A stretch of DNA of 13,879 nt from the NCBI GenBank assembly GCA_040235405.1, contig JBECKT010000085.1:1-13879 (forward strand). The letters are read 5' to 3'. Shown here in pieces: positions 1-7,491 of this stretch. The stretch comes from PGZG01 sp040235405. Its GTDB lineage: Bacteria; Pseudomonadota; Gammaproteobacteria; Pseudomonadales; Alcanivoracaceae. The notes under the pieces are model-generated. The model ran no database searches, was not told the DNA's origin, and was given only the letters and a program-made list of their open reading frames with translations. The translations under genes were made by a program, and so were the position numbers. Numbering within the stretch: position 1 is the stretch's first letter; the number at the start of each line of letters is the position of its first letter.

Positions 1-213
1 GCGGTGCTGTCCGAGCTGTGGAGTCTTGAGTACTACAACGCCAACGAGCTCGGCGATGGCAAGGACTACTGGGTCTTCACTGTCTTCTCGGAGGACTACA
101 GCTGGCCGGAGTCCGATGGCAGCGTGAATATCGACGATAACAAGGGCGGTGAGATCTGGCACAACAATGTCAGCACCGCCAGTGACTTTAACTGGGCAGG
201 CCTCTGGCCCTGA
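1..213 (+). CDS. 3' end of an unrecognised acidic, Trp-rich protein (5' truncated by window edge)
   Basis: The frame is open from the first base and ends at TGA 211-213, giving the last 70 residues of a longer protein. I do not recognise the family. The visible part has about 14 Asp/Glu against 2 Lys and no Arg. It also has six tryptophans and several tyrosines, and ends in NWAGLWP. Such an acidic, aromatic-rich, cysteine-free tail would fit an exported or surface protein, but no signal peptide can be seen because the start lies outside the window. A GTG at position 4 is in frame, but it has no visible ribosome binding site and is probably internal. It converges on ligA and is followed by a hairpin (226-250) and a terminator (271-304). 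GC content is about 60%, like the rest of the window except ligA. Confidence 0.7.
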   Translation, partial: AVLSELWSLEYYNANELGDGKDYWVFTVFSEDYSWPESDGSVNIDDNKGGEIWHNNVSTASDFNWAGLWP

Positions 214-225
214 TAGCTCCGATGT

Positions 226-250
226 TCAGGGATAGTTGAAAACTCCCTGA
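226..250. repeat. Short inverted repeat downstream of the partial gene
   Basis: TCAGGGA (226-232) and TCCCTGA (244-250) are perfect 7-base inverted copies around an 11-base loop. The element lies 12 bases after the stop codon of the first gene. No T-run follows on either side, so it is not a classical intrinsic terminator. It may protect the transcript 3' end or help the stronger hairpin at 271-304. The role is inferred. Confidence 0.4.
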
Positions 251-270
251 CAAGCGAGCCTGAAGAAGTC

Positions 271-304
271 AAAAAAAACCCGTCACAAAGTGGCGGGTTT
301 TTTT
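271..304. terminator. Bidirectional rho-independent terminator between convergent genes
   Basis: AAAAAACCCGTCAC (273-286) pairs with GTGGCGGGTTTTTT (290-303) around an AAA loop. The GC-rich core is flanked by an A-run on one side and a T-run on the other, so it can work in both directions. The single imperfect pair is T283 with G294. On the + strand RNA this is a U-G wobble, while on the - strand RNA it is an A-C mismatch, so termination should be somewhat stronger for the + strand gene. On the - strand it lies 28 bases past the ligA stop and would end the smc-zipA-ligA transcript. Confidence 0.9.
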
Positions 305-331
305 ATAGACCAGGCGCCAAACCGGCTCTTG

Positions 332-2731
332 CTAATTCATGCCTTCACCGGAAAGGTCAGAAAGCAATTTCAGGAATTCGTCCTCATTGATGACATCCAC
401 ACCGAGCCCAATTGCGCTGTTCAGTTTTGAGCCGGCCTTCTCTCCTGCCACGACCCTGGTCGTCTTCACCGACACAGTACCGGCAACTTTTGCTCCCAAT
501 TCTTCCAGCTTTTGCCTGGCAATATCACGCCCCATGCTTGCCAAAGTTCCGGTCAAGACCCAAACCTGGCCAGAAAGAGGAAGGCTGTCAGGCGCAACCT
601 CTTTGCTTTGCCAATGCATCGAGAACTCCAGCAACTGCTCCTCAATAGCCAACGCCCGATCGACATTAGCCTGCTCAGAGAAGAACAAACAGAGTGATTC
701 CGCCGCTTTATCCGGAATGACTTTGCCCTTGGCACCTGCAACTGATATGACCTTTGATCGATCCTGACTCAAAGAAATGAGATCGCTCAAACTATTGCCG
801 GAGAATCCGGCTAGCGCCTCAGCCCAAACCTTGCCGATATCCGGAATTTTCATAGCCTCGACCAGAAGAGAAAGCGAAACCCGGCCACAAGGAGAAACTT
901 CGTGCTCATCCCTGATTCTAACCAACCGTTTATTAACCAACCTGTCTAAAACAGCTACGTTATGATCGTCAGAGAAAAAATTCGAGATTGAGGATGCTAC
1001 CTCAGCACCAATATCCGGAAGCCACATCAACACCTCAGGCAAGGCGCGCCTGATTCGATCAAAGGAACCCAGAACGCCCGCCAACCTTTTTGCGGTTTCC
1101 TCTCCAACATGTGGAATCCCCAGGGCGTAGACGAAGCGCGCCAAGGAGACCTCTCGGCTGGCTTCAATTGATTGAATCAGATTATTAGCAGAAAGCTCAG
1201 CAAAACCGTCCAGATCAACGACATCCTTGTACTCAAGGGTGTACAGATCGGCAGCGGAGGAAACCAGCGTTCGTTCCACCAGCTGCGCAACGACCTTCTC
1301 GCCAAGCCCCTCGATATCCATCGCCTTCCGCCCGGCATAGTGGATCAGCCCCTGGGTAAGCTGCGCTCTACAAGCCAAATGCCCCACACAGCGATAGGCG
1401 GTACCTTCGGAGGTTTTTTCACCCCCTTTGGAACGCTTGACCAGCTCATCCCTCTCTACTCCGGAACCGCATATCGGGCAGGACCGGGGCAGCTCTATTA
1501 CTCTGGCAGTTTCAGGCCGACGCCCTTCAACAACCATTGTTATCTGGGGAATCACATCCCCCGCTCGACGAACAACTACAGTATCTCCAACCATCAAACC
1601 AAGACGTTGGATCTCGTCCATATTGTGAAGCGTGGCTTTGGAAACAGTAACACCTGCGACATGAACAGGTTTCAGACGGGCCACAGGAGTGAGCACACCA
1701 GTTCGCCCAACCTGAAAATCCACCCCTAACAGCTCGGTTTGCTCTTCCTGGGCAGGATACTTGAATGCCACCGCCCAGCGAGGCTCGCGCGCACGAAACC
1801 CTAGCGTCTTCTGCCAGCTCAAACTATCAACTTTGAAAACAACCCCGTCTATGTCATATGGCAAGGACAGCCGCCTCTTGCCAATATCTTCGAAGTAACT
1901 CAAGCACTCCGAAGCGCCACGCGCCACTTTCAACTCATCACTGACAGGAAGACCCCACGACTTGAACATCGCCATGCATTTGCTTTGGCTATCAGGCAGG
2001 TCACCATCAACCATGCCAAAGCCATAGATACACATTGTTATCGGACGGGTTTGGGTGATTTTGGGATCCAGCAAACGGATGCTTCCCGAAGCCGCATTTC
2101 TGGGATTAGCGTAGACCTTATCTCCCTTCTCCCGTGCTGTTGCATTCAAGGCGTCAAAATCGGCCTTTGCAATAAAGACTTCACCCCGAACCTCTAAAAC
2201 TTTTGGCCAGCCTTTGCCGCGAAGGGACAGGGGCACATTCCTGATAGTACGTACATTAGACGTAATATCCTCCCCAACGTAACCATCGCCTCGCGCCGCG
2301 CCGCGCACAAGCATCCCGTTCACGTAGAGAATGCTTACTGCCGCGCCGTCCAGCTTGGGCTCACAGGTATAGACAACATCGGCACTATCAAACAGATCAT
2401 CCCCGGGGCCAAGGTCATTCTTGAGTAATTCACGAACCCGACGATCAAATCCCAGGAATTCTTCATCATTAAAAACATTGCCGAGACTTAGCATGGGCAC
2501 TTCGTGAGCAACTTCAGGAAAGCCGTCCAGCGGCCGGTCACCCACCCGTTGGGTCGGTGAATCTGCGCTGATCAGCTCCGGGTGTTGCTGTTCGAGATTT
2601 TGCAGGGCACGAAACGCGCGATCGTACTCGGCGTCCGGCACTGCCGGTTCATCGAGGACGTAGTAGCGGTAACTCCAGTCAGACAGCTGTTCGCGCAGCC
2701 GGCGAACCTGATCGGCAACCGCTTCAGACAC
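332..2731 (-). CDS. ligA: NAD-dependent DNA ligase LigA
   Basis: Seals nicks in double-stranded DNA using NAD+, joining Okazaki fragments and finishing repair. With the GTG at 2731-2729 the protein has 799 residues, longer than the roughly 670 of E. coli LigA but similar to the long Pseudomonas type. Visible in order are the NMN-binding Ia region (YRYYVLDEP, then DAEYDR) and the adenylation motif CEPKLDG with nucleophile Lys126. Next come motifs DIDGVVFK (about 294) and WAVAFKYP (about 319), then the OB fold. A zinc finger follows with Cys418, 421, 448 and 454, then helix-hairpin-helix repeats and a C-terminal BRCT domain (about 717-799). The frame is open up to a GTG at 2773. I prefer 2731 because it aligns with the E. 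coli N-terminus and overlaps the zipA stop (GTGTCTGA), suggesting translational coupling. The stop is TAG. GC falls from about 60-68% to about 48% for nearly the whole gene beyond codon ~71, which suggests a recombined segment. Confidence 0.96.
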   Translation of the reverse strand: MSEAVADQVRRLREQLSDWSYRYYVLDEPAVPDAEYDRAFRALQNLEQQHPELISADSPTQRVGDRPLDGFPEVAHEVPMLSLGNVFNDEEFLGFDRRVRELLKNDLGPGDDLFDSADVVYTCEPKLDGAAVSILYVNGMLVRGAARGDGYVGEDITSNVRTIRNVPLSLRGKGWPKVLEVRGEVFIAKADFDALNATAREKGDKVYANPRNAASGSIRLLDPKITQTRPITMCIYGFGMVDGDLPDSQSKCMAMFKSWGLPVSDELKVARGASECLSYFEDIGKRRLSLPYDIDGVVFKVDSLSWQKTLGFRAREPRWAVAFKYPAQEEQTELLGVDFQVGRTGVLTPVARLKPVHVAGVTVSKATLHNMDEIQRLGLMVGDTVVVRRAGDVIPQITMVVEGRRPETARVIELPRSCPICGSGVERDELVKRSKGGEKTSEGTAYRCVGHLACRAQLTQGLIHYAGRKAMDIEGLGEKVVAQLVERTLVSSAADLYTLEYKDVVDLDGFAELSANNLIQSIEASREVSLARFVYALGIPHVGEETAKRLAGVLGSFDRIRRALPEVLMWLPDIGAEVASSISNFFSDDHNVAVLDRLVNKRLVRIRDEHEVSPCGRVSLSLLVEAMKIPDIGKVWAEALAGFSGNSLSDLISLSQDRSKVISVAGAKGKVIPDKAAESLCLFFSEQANVDRALAIEEQLLEFSMHWQSKEVAPDSLPLSGQVWVLTGTLASMGRDIARQKLEELGAKVAGTVSVKTTRVVAGEKAGSKLNSAIGLGVDVINEDEFLKLLSDLSGEGMN

Positions 2732-3629
2732 CGGCCACCCGCGCGCGTCGTTCAAAGTCACGCACTCGCTCACGCATGTGCTCGATGGTCTGCTGGGTCA
2801 GCGCGCTGTGCTGATCGTCGCGCACTTCACCGCCGAAGCGGTCGCCGAGATGGCGCACGGTCTTGATCATCCGCTCCAGCGCATCACCGGGATTGGCCGG
2901 CCCCGGCATTTTCAGGAAGAAGGTCACGGCGCGGAAGGACTGGGTTTCCATGCTGTCAATGTCGAAGGTGCCTGGCTCCAGCGCATTGGCCATGGAGAAC
3001 TGCAACTCGTCGCGACCATTGCGGGCCTGGTGGCGATGGAAAATATTCATGTCGCCGTAGCGCATGCCCTGCTCCAGCAATGCCTGCAACAGATCACGAC
3101 CGGGCATGGCATTGGCCGCCGGGGTAACCATGTGCATGACAATCACTTCAAGCAGTTCGGGCGCTGCACGACGAGGCTCCGGCGACGGCTCGGGCTCCAG
3201 CTCTGGCTCCATGGTTGCCGGCGTTTGCGCCGACGAAGCAGCGCTGTCTGGCTGCTGAAACAGGTCCACCTGCACGGCGGCGGTCACCGGCGGTTTGCTC
3301 TCTTCCTCCGGCTCCATCGCCAGCGGTGGCGCCTTTGGCGCATGTGCCGTGCTGCCGGTATTGCCAAGCCCCGGTGCCTGACGGCGCTGGGTAGTGGGCA
3401 CCGGTTTCGGCGTGCGCACCTCAGCGCCAGTCCGTGGCAAGACCCGGGCGCCACCGGAAGGCAACTCAGGATTGACCTCGTCATACGGCTGCTTTGCCAG
3501 CTCTTTTGCTTTCGGATCAATGCGCAGACGCAGACGGTTGTTGCGTTCCTTCAGCATGCGCCGGACCCCATCGGCAAGAATGCCAATGATCAGGATCACC
3601 AGAATGACGATCAGCGTTTCAAGCCCCAC
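2724..3629 (-). CDS. zipA: Cell division protein ZipA
   Basis: Inner-membrane protein that anchors and stabilises FtsZ at the septal ring. The 301-residue product starts with one membrane segment (about residues 5-19, VIL/LIIG-rich) and then a basic patch (RRMLKERNNRLRLR). A long Pro/Glu/Ala-rich linker follows (about 45-158). The C-terminal FtsZ-binding domain (about 159-300) begins LLEVIVMHMV and ends near QTIEHMRERVRDFERR, as in known ZipA proteins. The start is GTG, with GAGAGGG about 7 bases upstream. The gene lies between smc (180 bases upstream) and ligA (8-base overlap), an order shared by Pseudomonas and relatives. The 180-base gap to smc holds a REP pair and a 12-bp tandem repeat that could uncouple its expression from smc. 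No internal promoter was convincing. Confidence 0.95.
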   Translation of the reverse strand: MGLETLIVILVILIIGILADGVRRMLKERNNRLRLRIDPKAKELAKQPYDEVNPELPSGGARVLPRTGAEVRTPKPVPTTQRRQAPGLGNTGSTAHAPKAPPLAMEPEEESKPPVTAAVQVDLFQQPDSAASSAQTPATMEPELEPEPSPEPRRAAPELLEVIVMHMVTPAANAMPGRDLLQALLEQGMRYGDMNIFHRHQARNGRDELQFSMANALEPGTFDIDSMETQSFRAVTFFLKMPGPANPGDALERMIKTVRHLGDRFGGEVRDDQHSALTQQTIEHMRERVRDFERRARVAGV

Positions 3630-3691
3630 TGCCTGTCCCTCTCAGATTCCGTTTGTCGGTACAGCCCGAATTTCCTTCACAACCCGGCCTC

Positions 3692-3746
3692 GCAAGAGCG
3701 GCCTGGCGGCCGCGAAAAGCTTTCGCCGTCGATCGACGGCTCCTAC
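3692..3746. repeat. REP inverted pair 1, inside the smc-zipA gap
   Basis: The right arm has the core GCCGTCGATCGACGGC (a perfect 16-base palindrome) followed by TCCTAC. The left arm is a decayed copy, GCAAGAGCGGCC then TGGC then GGCCGCGA, where the usual GTAGGAGC is mutated. The arms face each other as in the other three pairs of this window. Being inside a same-strand gene cluster, on RNA it would form hairpins between the smc and zipA messages. It could tune transcript stability or cause partial termination, which is inference from REP elements in general. The smc-proximal end is directly joined to a 12-bp tandem array. Confidence 0.85.
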
Positions 3747-3806
3747 AGTGGCCCGTGTAGTGGCCCGTGCAGTGGCCCGTGCAGTGGCCCGTGCAGTGGC
3801 CTGTGG
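3747..3806. repeat. 12-bp tandem repeat, five copies, between smc and zipA
   Basis: Five uninterrupted 12-base units: AGTGGCCCGTGT (3747-3758), three identical AGTGGCCCGTGC (3759-3794) and a diverged last copy AGTGGCCTGTGG (3795-3806). The array starts exactly where REP pair 1 ends and stops three bases before the smc TAA (3810-3812 on the + strand). It is downstream of the smc stop on the coding strand and therefore non-coding. The identical central copies suggest recent expansion by slippage, so copy number may vary between strains. Confidence 0.92.
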
Positions 3807-3809
3807 CAA

Positions 3810-6800
3810 TTATGCCGTGGCCATTTCCGCCGCTTCATCCACATCCACCGCCACCAGACGCGATACGCCCGGCTCATGCATGGTGACGCCCATCAGGGTA
3901 CTCGCCATTTCCATGGAGATCTTGTTGTGGGTGATGAAGATAAACTGCACCATCGGCGACATCTCGCGCACCAGATTACAGAAACGACCAACATTGGCAT
4001 CGTCCAGCGGCGCATCGACCTCGTCAAGCATACAGAACGGTGCCGGGTTCAGACGAAAGATCGAGAACACCAGCGATAACGCCGTCAGCGCCTTCTCACC
4101 ACCAGACAACAGGTGGATGGTACTGTTCCGCTTGCCCGGCGGGCGCGCCATGATGGTCACGCCCGTGTCGAGCAGATCCTCGCCGGTCAGTTCCAGATAA
4201 GCATGGCCGCCGCCGAATACTTTCGGGAACAGCTCCTGCAACCCGTGGTTGATGCGGTCGAAATATTCCTTGAAGCGCGTCCGGGTTTCGCGATCAATCT
4301 TGCGGATCGCGTTGTCCAGCGTCTTCATCGCGTCTTCAAGATCGGCGTTCTGACGGTCGAGGTACTCTTTTCGTTCCGACTGCTGGCGATATTCGTCAAT
4401 CGCCGCCAGATTGATCTGGCCGAGACGGGAAATACGCTGGGCAATCTGCTCCAGCTCTTCGGACCAGTTCTGCTCCTCGGCATCTTCCGCCAGGTTGGCC
4501 AGCACGGTATCAAGATCAAACTGCTGCTCGACCAGCTGTTCCTGCACGGTGCTGCGCCGGACCTTGATCTCCTGCCACTGCATCCGCTTGTTGTCGAGCT
4601 TGCCGCGAATTTCCTGGGACTCGCGTTCGTACTGCTGCCGGCGACCATCCAGACCACGCACTTCATGGTCGATGGTTTCCAGTTCACGGCGCACCGTCTG
4701 CATGGCCTGTTCGGCTTCGAGACGGGCTTCGAGTTTTTCTTCCAGTTGCATGGCCAGTTCGCGAGCCGGGTCGTCACCGTCGGCCAGCTGTGCCTGAATC
4801 GCCGTTTTGCGCTCGGTCAGCTGCCGGGTCTGGACTTCCAGACGCGACAGACCAAGACGCAGGGAATCTGCCTGAGTACGGGCGCCCTGCACTTCCATAG
4901 CCATATGATGCAGGGTGTCGCGGTCGTGGCGGGCGCGCTGGCGCACTTCATCCAGTTTCGTCCGCGCTTCGTCCCGGCGAGACAGCAGGGTTTCCCTTGC
5001 TTCGGTGTCTTGCGCCATGGCTTCCACCGCTTCCGACAACACCGCACGGGCTTGTTTCAGCTGCTCCTGCTCGCTGGCGCGCTGCGCCATGGCTTCATTC
5101 AGTTCGCTGCCGAGACGTTCGCGGCGCATGGTGATCTGTTCAAGACGCACCTGCCGGGCACTGACCTGGGCATTGATCTCACCCAGCTCACGGCCAACCC
5201 GGCTGCTCTGGCGCTGGCATTCCTCGCGCTCTTCCTCGAGCAGCTGAATCTGCTCACGACCGGATTCGAGTTTTTCACGCAGTTCAATGATCTGGTCTTC
5301 CAGTTCATCGATGTCACGCTCAAGCTGTTCGAGCTCGCGGCGACGTTCAAGAATGCCGGCTTCCTGATCCTGTTCCCGGCTAACCCGCAACCAGTCGGCG
5401 CCAAGCCAGATACCGTCGCGGGTCACCACCGATTCACGGCCGGACAATTGCTTGCGCAGTGCCAGCGCTTCGGCCAGCGTGTCGGTAACATACACATCCT
5501 GCAGCAACGCCGGCACCTGGCCGGACACCAGCGATGCCAGCGAATTACCCTTGCTGCCGGCCTGGCCGCCAGCCGCAGCGGTAAGCAGGCAGACATGGCC
5601 GTTTTGCAGATCACCGAGCCACTGCTCTACCTGGTCCAGGCCGTCAACGCAAAGACCATGCAGGACATCACCCAGCACCATCTCAACCGCTTTTTCCCAA
5701 CCGTTCTGCACTTGCAGACGATCCGCCAGCCGCGGTTTTTCTGCCAGGCCGTGGCGTGACAGCCACTCGCTTACCGTGCCGTCGTCACCCATGGCGGCTT
5801 TTTGCAACGCCTCCAGCGAGGCATGCCGGTTGCGCAGCTTCTGCATGCGCTCGCGCTTTTCCTCCAGCGCCCGGCCACGTTCGCCGTTTTCGCGGCGCAG
5901 GGTATTGATCTCTTCCTGCACCGATTCGCTGCGCTGCTCACCGTCTTCAAGTTGCTGCCGCAGTTGCTCAACCTGCTCCTCGAAACGACGCATCTCGGCG
6001 GCCAGCGGCTCGGCATCCAGGCCACCCTGCTCTTTGCCAAGCCGATCAATACGATCACTCAGGCGCTCAACCGAAGTTTCCAGATGCTTGATACGGGACT
6101 GTTCCACGTCCGCATGGCGGCGTGACTCATTGGCGCCGTGGTTGAAGTTTTCCCACTCCTGCTGCCATTGCTGCATCGATTCTTCAGCCGCGGCCAGCAA
6201 CTCTGCGGAGTTCATTTCCTGCTCGCGCAGCAGTTCCATTTGCGGTTCGATTTCGGCCAGACGCTCATCCAGCTCGGCAATTTTTTCCGCATCACTTTGC
6301 AGATGCTGGTTGGCATCAGCCCAGTTGCTGTCAATCTGTTTCAGTTCTTCATAGAGTTGATGCTTGCGCTCGCGCTGGAACTGGATGGTCTGTTCCAGCC
6401 GCGCCACCTCTGCACCCAGGCCGTAGTACTGCTGCTGAACCACATTGAAGCGGTCCTGCACATCGGTGTGGCTATCGCGCAGCCGTTCCAGCTCGGCATC
6501 GACATGGCGCTGCTCGGCAATCTTGGCTTCCACCGCGACTTCCAGTTCCCGCATGACATATTCGATCTGCTCAACCTGGGTGTTCAGGTTGCGCCAGCGC
6601 AGGGCGCGCAGTTCGGCACCCTTGTGCCGCTCTTCCTGTTTTAACTGTTTGTACTTTTCCGCCGCTGCCGCCTGTCGGGACAGGCGCTCGATCTGCTTTT
6701 CCAGCTCGTCACGGATATCGGCCAGACGCTCCAGGTTCTCGCGGGTACGGCGCATCCGGTTTTCGGTTTCGCGGCGGCGCTCCTTGTAACGGGAAATGCC

Positions 6801-7304
6801 GGCCGCTTCTTCAATATAGATGCGCAGATCTTCCGGCCTGGCTTCGATCAGCCGCGAGATCATGCCCTGCTCGATAATGGCGTAGCTGCGCGGGCCAAGA
6901 CCGGTGCCAAGGAAAATATCGGTGATGTCCTTGCGCCGGCACTTGGTGCCGTTGAGGAAATAGTTCGACTGACCGTCACGGGTTACCTGACGGCGGACCG
7001 AGATTTCCGAGAAACGGGCATACTCGCCACCCAGGGTGCCATCGGCGTTATCGAACACCAGCTCAATCGACGCCTGAGCCACCGGCTTGCGGGCATTGGA
7101 GCCGTTGAAGATTACGTCCGCCATTGATTCGCCGCGCAGATGCTTGGCCGACGACTCGCCCATCACCCAGCGTACTGCGTCGATGATGTTGGATTTGCCA
7201 CAGCCGTTCGGCCCGACCACAGCAGTCAGGTTATCCGGGAACGTCGCGGTGGTCGGATCAACAAAAGATTTGAAACCGGCGAGCTTGATGCTTTTCAATC
7301 GCAT
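3810..7304 (-). CDS. smc: Chromosome segregation/condensation ATPase SMC
   Basis: Large ATPase that forms ring-shaped dimers and condenses and segregates the chromosome together with ScpA and ScpB. The 1164-residue length is typical. The N-terminal head carries Walker A GPNGCGKS (31-38), and GLGPRSYAIIEQG lies further along. Two long charged coiled-coil arms flank a hinge (about 505-645) containing GWEKAVEMVLGD and DGIWLGADW. The C-terminal head has the signature LSGGEKAL (from 1066) and Walker B FCMLDEVDAP with Asp1094 and Glu1095. ATG at 7304-7302 begins MRLKSIKLAGFKSF, the family's usual start. The ribosome binding site is poor (an AGG about 11 bases upstream). It is the first gene of the smc-zipA-ligA cluster and divergent from cysZ. 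No scpA or scpB is nearby. Large open frames on the opposite strand are composition shadows. Confidence 0.98.
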   Translation of the reverse strand: MRLKSIKLAGFKSFVDPTTATFPDNLTAVVGPNGCGKSNIIDAVRWVMGESSAKHLRGESMADVIFNGSNARKPVAQASIELVFDNADGTLGGEYARFSEISVRRQVTRDGQSNYFLNGTKCRRKDITDIFLGTGLGPRSYAIIEQGMISRLIEARPEDLRIYIEEAAGISRYKERRRETENRMRRTRENLERLADIRDELEKQIERLSRQAAAAEKYKQLKQEERHKGAELRALRWRNLNTQVEQIEYVMRELEVAVEAKIAEQRHVDAELERLRDSHTDVQDRFNVVQQQYYGLGAEVARLEQTIQFQRERKHQLYEELKQIDSNWADANQHLQSDAEKIAELDERLAEIEPQMELLREQEMNSAELLAAAEESMQQWQQEWENFNHGANESRRHADVEQSRIKHLETSVERLSDRIDRLGKEQGGLDAEPLAAEMRRFEEQVEQLRQQLEDGEQRSESVQEEINTLRRENGERGRALEEKRERMQKLRNRHASLEALQKAAMGDDGTVSEWLSRHGLAEKPRLADRLQVQNGWEKAVEMVLGDVLHGLCVDGLDQVEQWLGDLQNGHVCLLTAAAGGQAGSKGNSLASLVSGQVPALLQDVYVTDTLAEALALRKQLSGRESVVTRDGIWLGADWLRVSREQDQEAGILERRRELEQLERDIDELEDQIIELREKLESGREQIQLLEEEREECQRQSSRVGRELGEINAQVSARQVRLEQITMRRERLGSELNEAMAQRASEQEQLKQARAVLSEAVEAMAQDTEARETLLSRRDEARTKLDEVRQRARHDRDTLHHMAMEVQGARTQADSLRLGLSRLEVQTRQLTERKTAIQAQLADGDDPARELAMQLEEKLEARLEAEQAMQTVRRELETIDHEVRGLDGRRQQYERESQEIRGKLDNKRMQWQEIKVRRSTVQEQLVEQQFDLDTVLANLAEDAEEQNWSEELEQIAQRISRLGQINLAAIDEYRQQSERKEYLDRQNADLEDAMKTLDNAIRKIDRETRTRFKEYFDRINHGLQELFPKVFGGGHAYLELTGEDLLDTGVTIMARPPGKRNSTIHLLSGGEKALTALSLVFSIFRLNPAPFCMLDEVDAPLDDANVGRFCNLVREMSPMVQFIFITHNKISMEMASTLMGVTMHEPGVSRLVAVDVDEAAEMATA

Positions 7305-7366
7305 GGCGTGCGTAACCTGCCCATGGACGCCACATCCGGCGGCGCCCTGTCATCCAGTTAGAGGGA

Positions 7367-7380
7367 TCCGGCGCGCCGGA
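7367..7380. promoter_or_regulatory. 14-base perfect palindrome in the smc leader
   Basis: TCCGGCGCGCCGGA (7367-7380) is a perfect palindrome. It lies between the proposed smc -10 element (7411-7416) and the smc start codon (7304), and also upstream of cysZ. It could be a dimeric repressor site or a short RNA hairpin. Related ATCCGGCGGCGCC sequence occurs at 7334-7346. The function is not known, and GC-rich palindromes also arise by chance. Confidence 0.35.
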
Positions 7381-7410
7381 CAGGCCGGACAACACCGTGA
7401 AAGCGGCTAG

Positions 7411-7416
7411 TGTATA
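7411..7416 (-). promoter_or_regulatory. Possible smc -10 element
   Basis: On the - strand this reads TATACA, within TATACACTAG, a good sigma-70 -10 match. It lies in a locally AT-rich patch (AATTTTCTATACAC) about 107 bases before the smc ATG. The matching -35 is weak (CTTATG or CCTTAT at 16-17 bases spacing). If used, it gives smc a leader of roughly 100 bases that contains the palindrome at 7367-7380. The divergent cysZ promoter could not be placed with confidence in the same 187-base gap. Confidence 0.4.
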
Positions 7417-7491
7417 GAAAATTGGCCGCCGCCATAAGGAATCTGCGACCATTCCCGGCAACCGGATAAAAAGCCCCAAAGGGAGAGCCAA

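Noticed and set aside
3747..3806. CRISPR-like array
   Set aside because: The 12-base units are contiguous with no spacers, so it is a simple tandem repeat, and there are no cas genes.
2778..4079. 433-codon open frame on the + strand across zipA, REP pair 1 and the 12-bp array
   Set aside because: It is antisense to zipA and smc. The SGPC-type repeats in it are just the translated 12-bp array, and there is no ribosome binding site or family match.
4113..5759. 548-codon open frame on the + strand opposite smc
   Set aside because: It lies wholly antisense to a clear SMC coiled-coil gene. Its Leu/Phe/Gln-rich translation is the usual shadow of a GC-rich charged coding strand, with no domain.
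7258..7491. 77-codon - strand frame upstream of smc
   Set aside because: It overlaps the smc start in another frame, has no convincing ribosome binding site and covers the promoter region.
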